Source: an uncultured Pelagibacteraceae bacterium
GTDB lineage: Bacteria; Pseudomonadota; Alphaproteobacteria; Pelagibacterales; Pelagibacteraceae
Length of the DNA: 54,452 nt
NCBI GenBank assembly: GCA_902619595.1
Contig: CACNFE010000009.1
Span: 1 to 54,452 of the forward strand
Reading direction: 5' to 3'
Shown: positions 30,701 to 39,697 of the stretch, piece by piece
How positions within the stretch are numbered: the stretch's first letter is position 1
Layout: each line of letters starts with the position of its first letter
The notes under the pieces: model-generated
What the model saw: the letters and a program-made list of their open reading frames with translations, nothing else
The model's database searches: none
What the model was told of the DNA's origin: nothing
Program-made: the position numbers and the translations under genes

Positions 30701-32255
30701 AGTGATATAAAGGTCGATACTTATCTGAAAGTACAGCTAAGGGTGTATCATCACCCATTGAACCTGTTGCTTCTTTAGCATCTTCAGCCATTGGATGCAA
30801 AATAAGTTCTAAGTCCTCTAAGCTTATACCAAAAGCATGTTGTCTTTTCTTTAGATCACTACCTTTAAATAAAGCTTTCTCATTTGAAACTGTAATTTTT
30901 TTATCCAGATCAATTATTTGACTATTAAAATGTTTATATTCTTTTGCGAGATAATTTTTTATCTTCTCATTAGTAAATAATTTTCCTTTTTCAATTCTTA
31001 CACCAATTATTTCTCCTGGTCCTAATCGCCCTTTGGCTAATATTTTTTTTTCATTTAATTTAATCATTCCTGTCTCAGAACCTGCAAACAAAAATTTATC
31101 TTTTGTAATAGTGTATCTAAGTGGTCTCAAACCATTTCTGTCATTAGCTGCTATTACCCACTCGTTATCAGTTCCTGCAATTGCTGCTGGTCCATCCCAT
31201 GGTTCCATGGTACTGTTTAAAAAATTAAATAGTTGTTGGTGATCTTTTGATAAAACTTTGCTTTTTTTTGACCATGCATCTGGGACCAACATAAGTTTAG
31301 CAAGTGGAGCAGGTTGTCCTGATATATTTAACAACTCAAATACATTATCTAGTGCTGCTGAGTCCGATGTACCTGGTTGAATAACTGGTTTCAAATTCTC
31401 TATATCTTCAAATAAATTACTATCCATTTCTTGCTCATGGACTTTCATCCAATTTTTGTTTCCTCTAAAAGTGTTTATCTCACCATTATGTGCAATGGCA
31501 CGGAAAGGTTGGGCTAAATCCCAGCTCGGTGCAGTATTGGTCGAAAATCTTTGATGAAAAATAGCAAATCTGGAGACAAAACGTTCATCTTGTAAATCAA
31601 TATAAAAATCAGATATCGACTCCGCCAAAAACATACCTTTGTAAATAATTGATTTTGAACTTAAAGAACAAATGTAAAATCCACTTAACGATTTTTTAAT
31701 TGCCTCGTTTTCAATTTTTCTTCTTGTCTCATAAAGTTTTCTCTCTAGGTTTTTGCCACTTAATTCCTTTGTGTTATGTTTAAATAGAACCTGAGCAATT
31801 TCAGGTCTTGTTCTGTCTGCTTTCTCTCCCAATACTTTTGGATTTACGGGTACTTGTCTCCATCCATAAATGCTAAAGTTACTTTTTGTTAATTCGCTCT
31901 CAACAATGGTTCTACATGTTTCCTGCGCATCAAAATTATTTCTTGGCAGAAAGATCATGCCAACACAAATTTCAGAGTTATCAAATTTGTGTCCAGTTAT
32001 TTCAATTTTTTCTATAAAAAAATCTTTTGGAATTTCTAAATGTATACCCGCTCCATCGCCTGTTTTTCCATCTGCATCCACAGCTCCTCTATGCCAAACA
32101 GCCTTTAAAGCTTGTATTCCATAATCAACAACTGCTCTTGATTTTTTTCCCTCCGTAGATGCAACTAAACCAACTCCACAAGCATCATGCTCCATATCTT
32201 TAGAATAAACATTACTCTTTTTAAGTAGATCTAAGTTTTTTTTATATCTTTCCAT
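27750..32255 (-). CDS. gltB: Glutamate synthase (NADPH) large chain
   Basis: A 1501-residue iron-sulfur flavoprotein that turns glutamine and 2-oxoglutarate into two glutamates, together with GltD. A short propeptide precedes Cys26 in HDACGVGLVAS, the N-terminal nucleophile of the glutaminase domain. The central domain is followed by the FMN-binding synthase domain with GEGGED and SGHNGGTGASP, the [3Fe-4S] cysteines in GCIMVRQCHSNTCPVGVCTQ, and the C-terminal GXGXG-type beta-helix repeats (GAFAMKGL to GGMAFIYD). Length is normal. It starts at the last base of the gltD stop (1-bp overlap). Confidence 0.98.
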   Translation of the reverse strand: MERYKKNLDLLKKSNVYSKDMEHDACGVGLVASTEGKKSRAVVDYGIQALKAVWHRGAVDADGKTGDGAGIHLEIPKDFFIEKIEITGHKFDNSEICVGMIFLPRNNFDAQETCRTIVESELTKSNFSIYGWRQVPVNPKVLGEKADRTRPEIAQVLFKHNTKELSGKNLERKLYETRRKIENEAIKKSLSGFYICSLSSKSIIYKGMFLAESISDFYIDLQDERFVSRFAIFHQRFSTNTAPSWDLAQPFRAIAHNGEINTFRGNKNWMKVHEQEMDSNLFEDIENLKPVIQPGTSDSAALDNVFELLNISGQPAPLAKLMLVPDAWSKKSKVLSKDHQQLFNFLNSTMEPWDGPAAIAGTDNEWVIAANDRNGLRPLRYTITKDKFLFAGSETGMIKLNEKKILAKGRLGPGEIIGVRIEKGKLFTNEKIKNYLAKEYKHFNSQIIDLDKKITVSNEKALFKGSDLKKRQHAFGISLEDLELILHPMAEDAKEATGSMGDDTPLAVLSDKYRPLYHFFRQNFSQVTNPPIDSLRENKVMSLKTRFGNLGNILNFDNLTKDNIYVLDSPILSNSQLKKFINYFGKNSYEIDCTFEKSENLEIALERIQKESEIEVRKGVKQLILSDKNISEKRLPIPMLLCVGAINSYLINNKLRGYVSINVQTGEALDTHSFATLLGVGATTVNPYLALDCLYQRFEKKLFGNFEYEDCIKRYIKSVNSGLLKIMSKMGISVLSSYRGGCNFETVGLSRTIVSDYFPGVVSKISGIGLTGIEKKIRVIHNEAFESEDSVLPIGGIYRYRKNGELHQYQGKLIHMLQSAVGSGSYTVYKKYAEGIYNLPPINLRDLIDFRKRYLNKSIDVSEVEPIENILKRFGSGSMSHGALSKEAHETLAIGMNRIRGASCSGEGGEDEKRFTKMENGDSANSRVKQIASARFGVTINYLNNCNEIEIKMAQGAKPGEGGQLPGFKVSEEIARLRHSTPGVTLISPPPHHDIYSIEDLAQLIYDLKQINPKARVGVKLVASSGIGTIAAGVAKAKADIILISGHNGGTGASPQTSVKYVGVPWEMGLTEANQVLTLNNLRHSVTLRTDGGIKTGRDVVIASMMGAEEFGVATTALVAMGCIMVRQCHSNTCPVGVCTQDDKLREKFTGTPEKVVNLFTFIATEVREILAELGFKSLNDVIGRTDLLRQVSKASANLDDLDLNPLFVQADPGENKRYCEKQIINDVPNTLDQNIWPEIENHLDNPKKIIKEFEIENTHRAVGTRISHNLYKKFGHDKLDEGFLTLNFKGSAGQSFGAFAMKGLKLVLKGDANDYVAKGLSGATISIKLADESNLVSSENTIIGNTVLYGATSGKLFAAGQAGERFAVRNSGATSVIEGCDSNGCEYMTGGSIIILGEVGDNFAAGMTGGMAFIYDKSKQFEKKVNPETVVWQNVETEYWKEFLKNIIEEHSKETNSKLSNQIIKNFDKEILNFVQVCPKEMLDKLKHPITTKSTIKKVS

Positions 32256-33694
32256 TAAGCTACTTTTTCTTGATTAATAGTTTTTTGCTTTAAAAATTTT
32301 TTAATATTTATAGCTGCATCACGTCCATCTTTAATGGCCCATACAACTAGAGAAGCTCCTCTAATGATATCTCCTGCAGCAAATACACCTGGTAAATTTG
32401 TTTCCATGGTATCAAAATCTGTTTTAATCGTGCCCCATCTAGATACTTGAAGTTCTTTACTTCCAAAAAGTGTTGGCAAATCTTCAGGATCAAAACCTAA
32501 TGCTTTGATCACCATGTCAGACTTTATTTCAAACTCTGAATCTTTTTGAATTTCGGGTTTACGTCTACCAGTTTCATCTGGTTCTCCAAGTTTAATTTTA
32601 TTTACTTTTAAGCTTTCAATTTTATTTTTTCCTATAAATTCTTTAGGTGCTGTGAGCCATACAAACTCTACTCCCTCCTCCTCAGCATTAGCCACCTCTC
32701 TAGCTGATCCAGGCATATTTTCTTTATCTCTTCGGTATAGGCATTTTACTGATTTAGCATTTTGTCTTATTGCGGTCCTTACACAATCCATTGCGGTATC
32801 ACCGCCACCTATAACTACAATATTCTTTCCTTCTGAATTGAGTTTACCATTATCAAATAATTCAACTTTATCACCTAATCCTTTTTTATTAGATGCAGTA
32901 AGAAATTCCATGGCAGGAAAAATATTCTCCAAATCGTTTCCAGGTAAATCAATCTCTCTAGCTTTATAGACACCTGTTGCGATCAGAATTGCATCGTGTT
33001 TTTCTCTTAATTCCTCAAGAGTTGAGTCTTTTCCAACTTCAAAATTTTGTACAAATTTAATTCCACTTTCCTTTAAAAGTTTTGTTCTTCTTTCGACTAC
33101 ATATTTTTCAAGCTTAAAGTTTGGTATGCCATATATTAAAAGTCCTCCAGGTCTATCGTATCTATCGTATATTGTTACTTTATATCCTGAGGTTCTTAAT
33201 TGTTCTGCGCATGCTAAACCTGCTGGACCAGATCCGATTATTCCCACACTCTGATTAATTTCATTTTTTACTTTAATTGGTTTGATCCAACCGTTCGCCC
33301 ATGCATTTTCTGTTATGTATTTCTCAACAGAGCCTATTGTTACGGTTCCATGCCCTGATTGTTCGATCACACAATTCCCTTCACATAACCTGTCTTGAGG
33401 GCATATACGACCACAAACTTCTGGCATATTGTTTGTACTTTGAGATAATTCATAGGCCTCTTTAAGCCTTCCTTCTGCGGTTAATTTAAGCCAATCTGGA
33501 ATATTGTTACTTAAAGGGCAATGAACTTGGCAAAAAGGAACTCCGCATTGAGAGCACCTACTTGATTGCTGGGTTGCTTTTTCGTTTATAAATTCATCAT
33601 AAATCTCTTTAAAATCCTCTTTTCTAAGATCAATCTCTCTCTTAGGTGGATTTTGCTGACCTATATCAGTAAACTTTAACATCTTTTTTGACAT
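32255..33694 (-). CDS. gltD: Glutamate synthase small chain
   Basis: The 479-residue protein feeds electrons from NADPH through FAD and two [4Fe-4S] clusters to GltB. N-terminal cysteine motifs are seen in SRCSQCGVPFCQVHCPL and CGRICPQDRLCEGNC. FAD-binding GSGPAGLACAEQL and NADPH-binding VIGGGDTAMDCVRTA follow. It is read first, with gltB overlapping by 1 bp, so the order is gltD-gltB. The 179-bp gap to uppP at 33695-33873 must hold promoters for both directions; I see only A/T-rich sequence there, without a site I would stand on. Confidence 0.97.
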   Translation of the reverse strand: MSKKMLKFTDIGQQNPPKREIDLRKEDFKEIYDEFINEKATQQSSRCSQCGVPFCQVHCPLSNNIPDWLKLTAEGRLKEAYELSQSTNNMPEVCGRICPQDRLCEGNCVIEQSGHGTVTIGSVEKYITENAWANGWIKPIKVKNEINQSVGIIGSGPAGLACAEQLRTSGYKVTIYDRYDRPGGLLIYGIPNFKLEKYVVERRTKLLKESGIKFVQNFEVGKDSTLEELREKHDAILIATGVYKAREIDLPGNDLENIFPAMEFLTASNKKGLGDKVELFDNGKLNSEGKNIVVIGGGDTAMDCVRTAIRQNAKSVKCLYRRDKENMPGSAREVANAEEEGVEFVWLTAPKEFIGKNKIESLKVNKIKLGEPDETGRRKPEIQKDSEFEIKSDMVIKALGFDPEDLPTLFGSKELQVSRWGTIKTDFDTMETNLPGVFAAGDIIRGASLVVWAIKDGRDAAINIKKFLKQKTINQEKVA

Positions 33695-33873
33695 AATTTT
33701 TACTTGTATATACTAAGAAAATTCAATTTTAACTAATATTTAGGACAGTTTTTATTACCTATTTTCAGTAAAAAAATCAGTATTTATGTAGCTAATTCTT
33801 TTTTTGCATAGCACATATTCCAACATCTTATCGCTTTATTTTAAATTTATATAAGCTACTTAAGAATCGTTAG

Positions 33874-34641
33874 ATGTTTTCAAACTTTTTCGAATTAACT
33901 ATTTTATCTGCAATTCAGGGAATTTCTGAATTTTTGCCAGTAAGCTCATCTGCACATTTAATTTTAGCTAATGATATTTCAAATCTAGGGATTGGCTCAA
34001 TTTATCTTGATACTGGAATGCACCTAGGTTCTCTGCTAGCTGTAATCTTTTATTTCAGGAATGATTTAAAAAAAATTACTAAAAATAAAAAATTATTGTA
34101 CTTAATGATATTTGGTTCTTTGCCAACAATTTTTTTAGGTGCAATTTTATATATTACAGGATTAATAAACCTTTTAAGAAGTATAGAAATAATTGCATGG
34201 ACAACTTTTTTATTTGCTATCCTACTATGGGTTGCTGACAAATTTAAAGTTGAAAAAAAAATAGACAGTGATCTAAATATAATATCAATTTTGCTTATTG
34301 GCTTATTCCAAATGTTATCACTTATCCCAGGCGTAAGTAGATCAGGGATTGTAATCACAGCTAGTCGTTTTTTAAATTTTGACAGATTTGAATCCTCGAA
34401 AATTTCGTTCTATTTATCTATACCTGCAATTGCGGGTGCAAGTTTTTTAACTTTAAAAGATTTAGGCTCATCAATTGTTGATAATAATATAATAATTTTA
34501 CTTGGAGTATGCTTTTCATTTATTTTTTCCTATCTAACGATTAAATATTTTTTAGCTTATATAAAAAAATTTACTCTGTTTGCATTCGTAATTTATAGAG
34601 TTATTTTATCTTTTATATTATTTTATATAATTTATATCTGA
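33874..34641 (+). CDS. uppP: Undecaprenyl-diphosphatase
   Basis: The 255-residue, multi-helix inner-membrane enzyme (UppP/BacA) dephosphorylates undecaprenyl diphosphate to recycle the lipid carrier for peptidoglycan and glycans. The first signature, AIQGISEFLPVSSSAHLIL, has the catalytic Glu, and the second, SLIPGVSRSGIVITASRFL, the essential Arg. About eight hydrophobic segments are visible. Slightly shorter than the roughly 270 residues of E. coli BacA. Its 3' end convergently overlaps the EamA transporter gene by 10 bp. Confidence 0.95.
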   Translation: MFSNFFELTILSAIQGISEFLPVSSSAHLILANDISNLGIGSIYLDTGMHLGSLLAVIFYFRNDLKKITKNKKLLYLMIFGSLPTIFLGAILYITGLINLLRSIEIIAWTTFLFAILLWVADKFKVEKKIDSDLNIISILLIGLFQMLSLIPGVSRSGIVITASRFLNFDRFESSKISFYLSIPAIAGASFLTLKDLGSSIVDNNIIILLGVCFSFIFSYLTIKYFLAYIKKFTLFAFVIYRVILSFILFYIIYI

Positions 34642-35525
34642 GATTTTTTTAATTCAGGAATAATTTGGGAAAACAATACACCGGCAAGTATTAAACAACA
34701 GCCAATTATATTATTCAGATTTAATATTTGAGATAATATAATCCAAGCTGCGACTGCAGCAAAAACACCCTCAAGTGAAAATATTATAGCTGATGGTGTT
34801 GGTGAAATATTTTGTTGTGCATAAATTTGTAAAACAAATGCGATGCCACCTGATAAAACTCCTGCATATAATATCTGTATTTTTTGATCTAATATATTTG
34901 CTAAAATGAATTCCTCAAACATAAGTGCGGGAACTAGTGAACAAATTGAAACGATAAATGTTTGGATTAAACCAACCAATATTGGAGCATCAAACTCCTC
35001 AACTAAAATACCAATAAAAATAATATGCAGGCTCCAAAAAAGTGCACAAATTAGTACAAGAGTATCTCCTAAGCGTACAGTTGCATCATGGAAATTTGTT
35101 AGAAGGTATGCTCCTAAAATACATAAAAATACAGATGGCCAAACGCTCCAGTGAATTTTTTTTTTAAATAAAAAAAAAACAATAATTGGAACCATTGGCA
35201 CGTAGAATATTGTGATGAATGCTGCATTAGCAACATCGGTAAAAAGAAGCGCTACTTGTTGAAGTAAAGAAGCTAAAAATAAAAAAATACCTATTGAGAT
35301 AGATAAATAAATAAATCTGTTTCTATTTTTTGATAAGACTTCACGTGTTGTTTTTTTTTCTAAAAATAAATAGAAAGGTATTAAAGCTAAAAATCCTACA
35401 AAAAATCTAGTAGTATTAAAGACATAAGGTCCAATTAGCTCCATGCCTGTATCTTGAGCTATGAAAGTTGTTCCCCAAATAAATGTACAGAAAAATGCAG
35501 CTATCATTGATTGAGGTTTTGTCAT
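34632..35525 (-). CDS. EamA/DMT-family transporter
   Basis: The 297-residue protein has about ten hydrophobic helices in two five-helix halves, each beginning with the EamA-like pattern (AAFFCTFIWGTTFIAQDTG at the N-terminus; LICALFWSLHIIFIGIL at the middle). DMT-family members export or import small metabolites such as amino acids and their derivatives. It begins immediately after the E2 stop on the same strand, so may be co-transcribed with pyruvate dehydrogenase. Substrate unknown. Confidence 0.85.
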   Translation of the reverse strand: MTKPQSMIAAFFCTFIWGTTFIAQDTGMELIGPYVFNTTRFFVGFLALIPFYLFLEKKTTREVLSKNRNRFIYLSISIGIFLFLASLLQQVALLFTDVANAAFITIFYVPMVPIIVFFLFKKKIHWSVWPSVFLCILGAYLLTNFHDATVRLGDTLVLICALFWSLHIIFIGILVEEFDAPILVGLIQTFIVSICSLVPALMFEEFILANILDQKIQILYAGVLSGGIAFVLQIYAQQNISPTPSAIIFSLEGVFAAVAAWIILSQILNLNNIIGCCLILAGVLFSQIIPELKKSQI

Positions 35526-36437
35526 TTAGATTGCTAACCTGTATGCAAAATTTTTACCCAAATTTTCTTTAAGTTCATTATTAAATCTTGCTGCCTCAGC
35601 GCCATCGATAATCCTATGATCATAAGATAAAGATAAAGGTAGCATAATTCTCTCGTTAGATTTTCCTCCTGAGTGCGAATGAACTTTTCTCAACTTTCCG
35701 ATCCCTAGAATGGCTACCTCAGGAAAATTAATTATAGGAGTAAAAAAAGAGCCTCCTATGCCGCCAAGGCTGGTTATAGTCATTGAGCCACCGTAAAAAT
35801 CCTTTTTATCTACCTTAAGTTTTCTGCACTTATCACTTGTAGTTTTGAGTTCCTCTGCGATTTGATTAATATTTTTTTGATCCACATTTCTTATCTTTGG
35901 CACCATCAATCCATGCTCAGTATCGACAGCTATACCAATATGAAAATATTTTTTGATTGTCATTTTTCCATTTTCTATGTCATCAATTGAGCTATTAAAA
36001 GAAGGAAACTTTTTCAAAGTTGCAACTAAAGCTTTGGTTATAAAAGCAAGAGGTGTTATTTTCTTTTTTTCACCAGTATGCAAATCCTTAAGTGAATTTC
36101 TAAAATTTTCCATATCTGTAACATCTGCTTCATCATGGTTTGTTACATGAGGAATTGTATTCCATGCGTGCGAAAGGTGTGCAGCAGCTATTTTTTTAAC
36201 TCTTGGAATATCTTTGATTTCTATCTCGCCAAAATCTGAATGGGTAAATTCTGTTTTGAACTCATTTTTACTTTGTTTATTTTTTTCTTGACCAACATGT
36301 TTAACAAATTTTTTAATATCCTCCTCAACTACTCTACCATCTCTTTGTGAACCTAATACTAAGTTAATATTAACTCCTAATTCTCTAGCAAACTTTCTGG
36401 TTTTTGGACTTGCTGGAACTCTTTTTTTTTCATTCAT
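35526..36437 (-). CDS. aceF: Pyruvate dehydrogenase E2, dihydrolipoamide acetyltransferase lacking a lipoyl domain
   Basis: The 303-residue protein has an N-terminal peripheral-subunit-binding domain (ASPKTRKFARELGVNINLV with GRVVEEDIKKFV, residues 9-45) and, after a short linker, the catalytic acyltransferase domain ending with SYDHRIIDGAEAARFN, the HxxxDG active site. The usual N-terminal lipoyl domain is missing: the upstream E1 gene ends 3 bp before this start, leaving no space. The E1 gene carries that domain instead. The protein should form the complex core that transfers acetyl groups from lipoate to CoA. Catalytic assignment is firm; 2-oxoglutarate E2 is less likely because of the E1 partner. 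Confidence 0.9.
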   Translation of the reverse strand: MNEKKRVPASPKTRKFARELGVNINLVLGSQRDGRVVEEDIKKFVKHVGQEKNKQSKNEFKTEFTHSDFGEIEIKDIPRVKKIAAAHLSHAWNTIPHVTNHDEADVTDMENFRNSLKDLHTGEKKKITPLAFITKALVATLKKFPSFNSSIDDIENGKMTIKKYFHIGIAVDTEHGLMVPKIRNVDQKNINQIAEELKTTSDKCRKLKVDKKDFYGGSMTITSLGGIGGSFFTPIINFPEVAILGIGKLRKVHSHSGGKSNERIMLPLSLSYDHRIIDGAEAARFNNELKENLGKNFAYRLAI

Positions 36438-36440
36438 AAT

Positions 36441-39400
36441 TTATAATTTGCTTGGAAAGGATCTTTTTGTATCAATATTATATTTTTTTATTGCATCTTT
36501 GACCGGCTTAGATGAAATTAGTTGCTCATTTGACAGAACACTTAGTGCATATGTAACTATGTGTTCTTTATCAACCTCAAAGAATTTTCTCAAATTTTTT
36601 CTGGTATCACTTCTTCCAAAACCATCAGTTCCTAGTGAATAAAAACTATTTTTTACAAAAGGTCTGATTTGCTCTGAATGACTTCGCATATAATCGGAAG
36701 CTGCCAAGACAGGGCTATTTGATTGGCCCAAACATTGTTCTACATATGAAGCTTTATTTTTTTCATCTGGATTTAAAAGATTGTATCTTTCAGTTTCCAT
36801 ACCATTTCTCGCAAGTTCATTAAAACTAGTTACACTCCAAATTTCACTATCAATTCCATATTCATTTTGTAGTATTTCAGCACCACTAATAATTTCTCTT
36901 AAAATTGCACCAGATCCAATTAGCTGAATTTTGGTTTTTTTATTTTTATTAAATTCTTTAAACTTATACATGCCCTTTAAAATTCCCTCCTCACATCCTT
37001 TATCTTTTGGCATAGCAGGATGAGGATAATTTTCGTTCATAGTTGTAATATAATAAAATATATTCTCTTTTTTTTCATGCATACGTCTAAGTCCTTCTCT
37101 AAAAATTACAGCAAGTTCGTAAGCAAATGTTGGATCATAAGAAATACAATTCGGTATAGTAGAAGCTAGAAGATGACTATGTCCATCCTGATGTTGTAAT
37201 CCCTCACCTGCCAGAGTAGTCCTACCTGAGGTGGCACCAATTAAAAAACCTCTAGCTTGACTATCACCTGCTGCCCAAGCAAAGTCTCCAACTCTTTGAA
37301 AACCAAACATAGAGTAAAACAAGTATATTGGTATCATTTCAATATCATGATTTGTATAAGACGTTCCTGCAGCAATCCAAGATGCCATTGATCCTGCCTC
37401 GTTTATTCCTTCTTCTAGAACTTGACCTTTTTTATCTTCTCTATATGAACTTAATTGCTCAGAGTCCTCTGGTTCATATTTTTGTCCCTCATGAGCGTAA
37501 ATTCCAATTTTTTGAAAAAAACCTTCCATACCAAATGTTCTAGCCTCGTCGGGTATAATTGGCACAAGTCTAGATGCAACATTTTTATCTCTTAAAAGGT
37601 TTGTTAATAATCTTACTAATGCCATTGTTGTTGACATCTCTTTTTTTCCTGTAGACTCTTTTAAGAAATCAAAAATATCTTTTTGTGGAGCTTTTATTTG
37701 CTTGGCATAAGTAGTTCTTTCTGGGATGAAGCCACCCAGTTTGATTCTACGATCTTTTAAATATTTAATTTCCTCAGAATTTTCATCAGGTCTAAAATAT
37801 TGAATTTCCTCTACCTGCTTATTGGTTAGTGGAACGTCAAATCTATCTCTGTAATACATTAAATCTTCAACACCCATTTTTTTTTGCTGGTGGGTGGTAT
37901 TAACACTTTCTCCTGTTTTTCCCATTCCATATCCCTTAATAGTTTTTGCAATGATTACAGTAGGTCTACCTTTGTTTTTTGAAGCTTGATCATAAGCTGC
38001 GTAAACTTTATGTGGGTCGTGACCCCCTCGGTTTAATCTCCATATATCCTTATCAGAGAGAGTGGATACCAGTTCCTTTGTCTCAGTATATTTGCCAAAA
38101 AATTTCTCTCTAACATATAAACCATTTCTTGCTTTAAAAGCTTGATATTCACCATCGACTGTTTCATTCATTATTTTTACCAGGTGTCCAGTTTTATCTT
38201 TTGCTAATAAAGGATCCCAATAAGAACCCCATATTACTTTAATCACATCCCAGCCTGCTCCTCTAAAAATACCCTCTAGCTCTTGAATAATTTTTCCATT
38301 TCCTCTAACTGGACCGTCTAATCTTTGAAGATTACAATTAACAACAAAAATTAAATTATCTAAGTTTTCTCTTGCTGCTAATCCAATAGCTCCCATAGAC
38401 TCTGGTTCATCCATTTCACCGTCACCAAGAAATGCCCATACTTTTCTACCTTCATCTTTTATAAGTCCTCTATTAATTAAGTATTTCATAAATCTAGCTT
38501 GGTAGATTGCCAACATAGGACCTATTCCCATAGAGACAGTTGGGAACTGCCAAAAATTTGGCATGAGCCAAGGATGTGGATATGAAGATAAACCACCTGG
38601 GTTTACCTCTTGCCTAAAATTATCTAATTGTTTTTCGCTCAACCTTCCTTCTAAGAATGCTCTGGCATACATGCCAGGAGCACTGTGGCCTTGAAAATAA
38701 ATTAAGTCTCCTCCAAACTTATTGTTCTTTGCTCTCCAAAAATGATTCATACCAACGTCATATAAAGTTGCGGCAGAGGCAAAAGTTCCAATGTGACCAC
38801 CAAGTTCAGGAAATTTTTTATTTGCTCTTACGACCATTGCAGCAGCATTCCATCTAATTAAAGATCTTATCCTTCTCTCAATATTTTGATCACCAGGAGA
38901 TTTAGTCTCTTTATCTGGAGATATAGTGTTTACATATGGTGTATTCCTTGAAAGTACTAAATCTGAACCTTGTCTATATGAATGCTCAATTAGTTGTTTG
39001 ATTAAAAACTGAGCCCTTTTACTTCCATCTGTTTCTAAAACGGAGGATAATGAATCTATCCATTCTTTTGTTTCGATTGGATCAATATCACCATCTTTAA
39101 CAACGTTTGAGATTCGATCCTCAGCAATTTTTATAGTTTCTTTTTGTATTTGTGGTTGGGAGGTATCTTTTATCTCTTTTTGAATTTCAGTTTCTTGAAC
39201 ATGTTTTATCTCTTTATCAATAGTTTTTTCTGCCTCTTCGATTAAATTTTTTGTACTTTTTGGAATTTCATCTGGTGATACCTTTCCATTTCCCTCAACT
39301 TCTAAAATTAAATCTCCTTTAGAAACTTTGTCTCCTACTTTAACATTAATATTTGATATTTTACCTTCAACTGTTGACGGAACTTCTACACTAGATTTAT

Positions 39401-39521
39401 CACTTTCAAGTGTGACCACTGGATCATTTTTCTTTATACTCTCACCAGCTTTTACTATGACTTCAATTATTTCTACTTGTTCAAAATCACCTATATCTGG
39501 AACTTTTAACTGAATTGACAT
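36441..39521 (-). CDS. aceE: Pyruvate dehydrogenase E1 (homodimeric type) with an N-terminal lipoyl domain
   Basis: From the ATG at 39519-39521 the protein has 1026 residues. Residues 1-80 are a lipoyl domain (KVPDIGDF, ESDKSSVEVPS with the lipoyl-lysine at 42, VGDKVSKGDLI), followed by a charged Lys/Glu/Thr linker to about residue 145. The rest is an AceE-type E1 with thiamine-diphosphate motif GDGEMDEPESMG...NCN and the AceE opening DPIETKEWIDSL. E1 decarboxylates pyruvate and acetylates lipoate. An upstream GTG at 39534-39536 is possible but adds nothing to the domain. E2, without a lipoyl domain, follows 3 bp downstream. Confidence 0.93.
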   Translation of the reverse strand: MSIQLKVPDIGDFEQVEIIEVIVKAGESIKKNDPVVTLESDKSSVEVPSTVEGKISNINVKVGDKVSKGDLILEVEGNGKVSPDEIPKSTKNLIEEAEKTIDKEIKHVQETEIQKEIKDTSQPQIQKETIKIAEDRISNVVKDGDIDPIETKEWIDSLSSVLETDGSKRAQFLIKQLIEHSYRQGSDLVLSRNTPYVNTISPDKETKSPGDQNIERRIRSLIRWNAAAMVVRANKKFPELGGHIGTFASAATLYDVGMNHFWRAKNNKFGGDLIYFQGHSAPGMYARAFLEGRLSEKQLDNFRQEVNPGGLSSYPHPWLMPNFWQFPTVSMGIGPMLAIYQARFMKYLINRGLIKDEGRKVWAFLGDGEMDEPESMGAIGLAARENLDNLIFVVNCNLQRLDGPVRGNGKIIQELEGIFRGAGWDVIKVIWGSYWDPLLAKDKTGHLVKIMNETVDGEYQAFKARNGLYVREKFFGKYTETKELVSTLSDKDIWRLNRGGHDPHKVYAAYDQASKNKGRPTVIIAKTIKGYGMGKTGESVNTTHQQKKMGVEDLMYYRDRFDVPLTNKQVEEIQYFRPDENSEEIKYLKDRRIKLGGFIPERTTYAKQIKAPQKDIFDFLKESTGKKEMSTTMALVRLLTNLLRDKNVASRLVPIIPDEARTFGMEGFFQKIGIYAHEGQKYEPEDSEQLSSYREDKKGQVLEEGINEAGSMASWIAAGTSYTNHDIEMIPIYLFYSMFGFQRVGDFAWAAGDSQARGFLIGATSGRTTLAGEGLQHQDGHSHLLASTIPNCISYDPTFAYELAVIFREGLRRMHEKKENIFYYITTMNENYPHPAMPKDKGCEEGILKGMYKFKEFNKNKKTKIQLIGSGAILREIISGAEILQNEYGIDSEIWSVTSFNELARNGMETERYNLLNPDEKNKASYVEQCLGQSNSPVLAASDYMRSHSEQIRPFVKNSFYSLGTDGFGRSDTRKNLRKFFEVDKEHIVTYALSVLSNEQLISSKPVKDAIKKYNIDTKRSFPSKL

Positions 39522-39580
39522 GTTTAATTTTACCACATTTTAATCTTTTTTTGGACAACCTTAAACGGGATAAATTGTAT

Positions 39581-39697
39581 ATGTTTAAATTATTGATCAA
39601 AAAATTAAAAAAAATTAACGATAAAGATGGTTTAGATGCTAGGTATTGGATACAAATGGCGCTATTAAACAAAAATTACGTATCAACTAAAAACTAA
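39581..39697 (+). CDS. Possible 38-residue protein
   Basis: An ATG at 39581 opens a 38-codon frame in the region between aceE and the thiolase gene. It encodes a basic N-terminal half (KLLIKKLKKINDK) and a helical end with DGLDARYWIQMALLNKNY, which looks like a folded helix rather than random A/T-rich translation. Its stop overlaps the 3' end of the opposing thiolase gene. There is no clear ribosome-binding site, and I know of no family. Conservation in related genomes would decide. Confidence 0.4.
   Translation: MFKLLIKKLKKINDKDGLDARYWIQMALLNKNYVSTKN

Noticed and set aside
39487-39672. Minus-strand ORF upstream of aceE
   Set aside because: Overlaps the aceE start in another frame and the possible plus-strand small protein; no motif or start signal.
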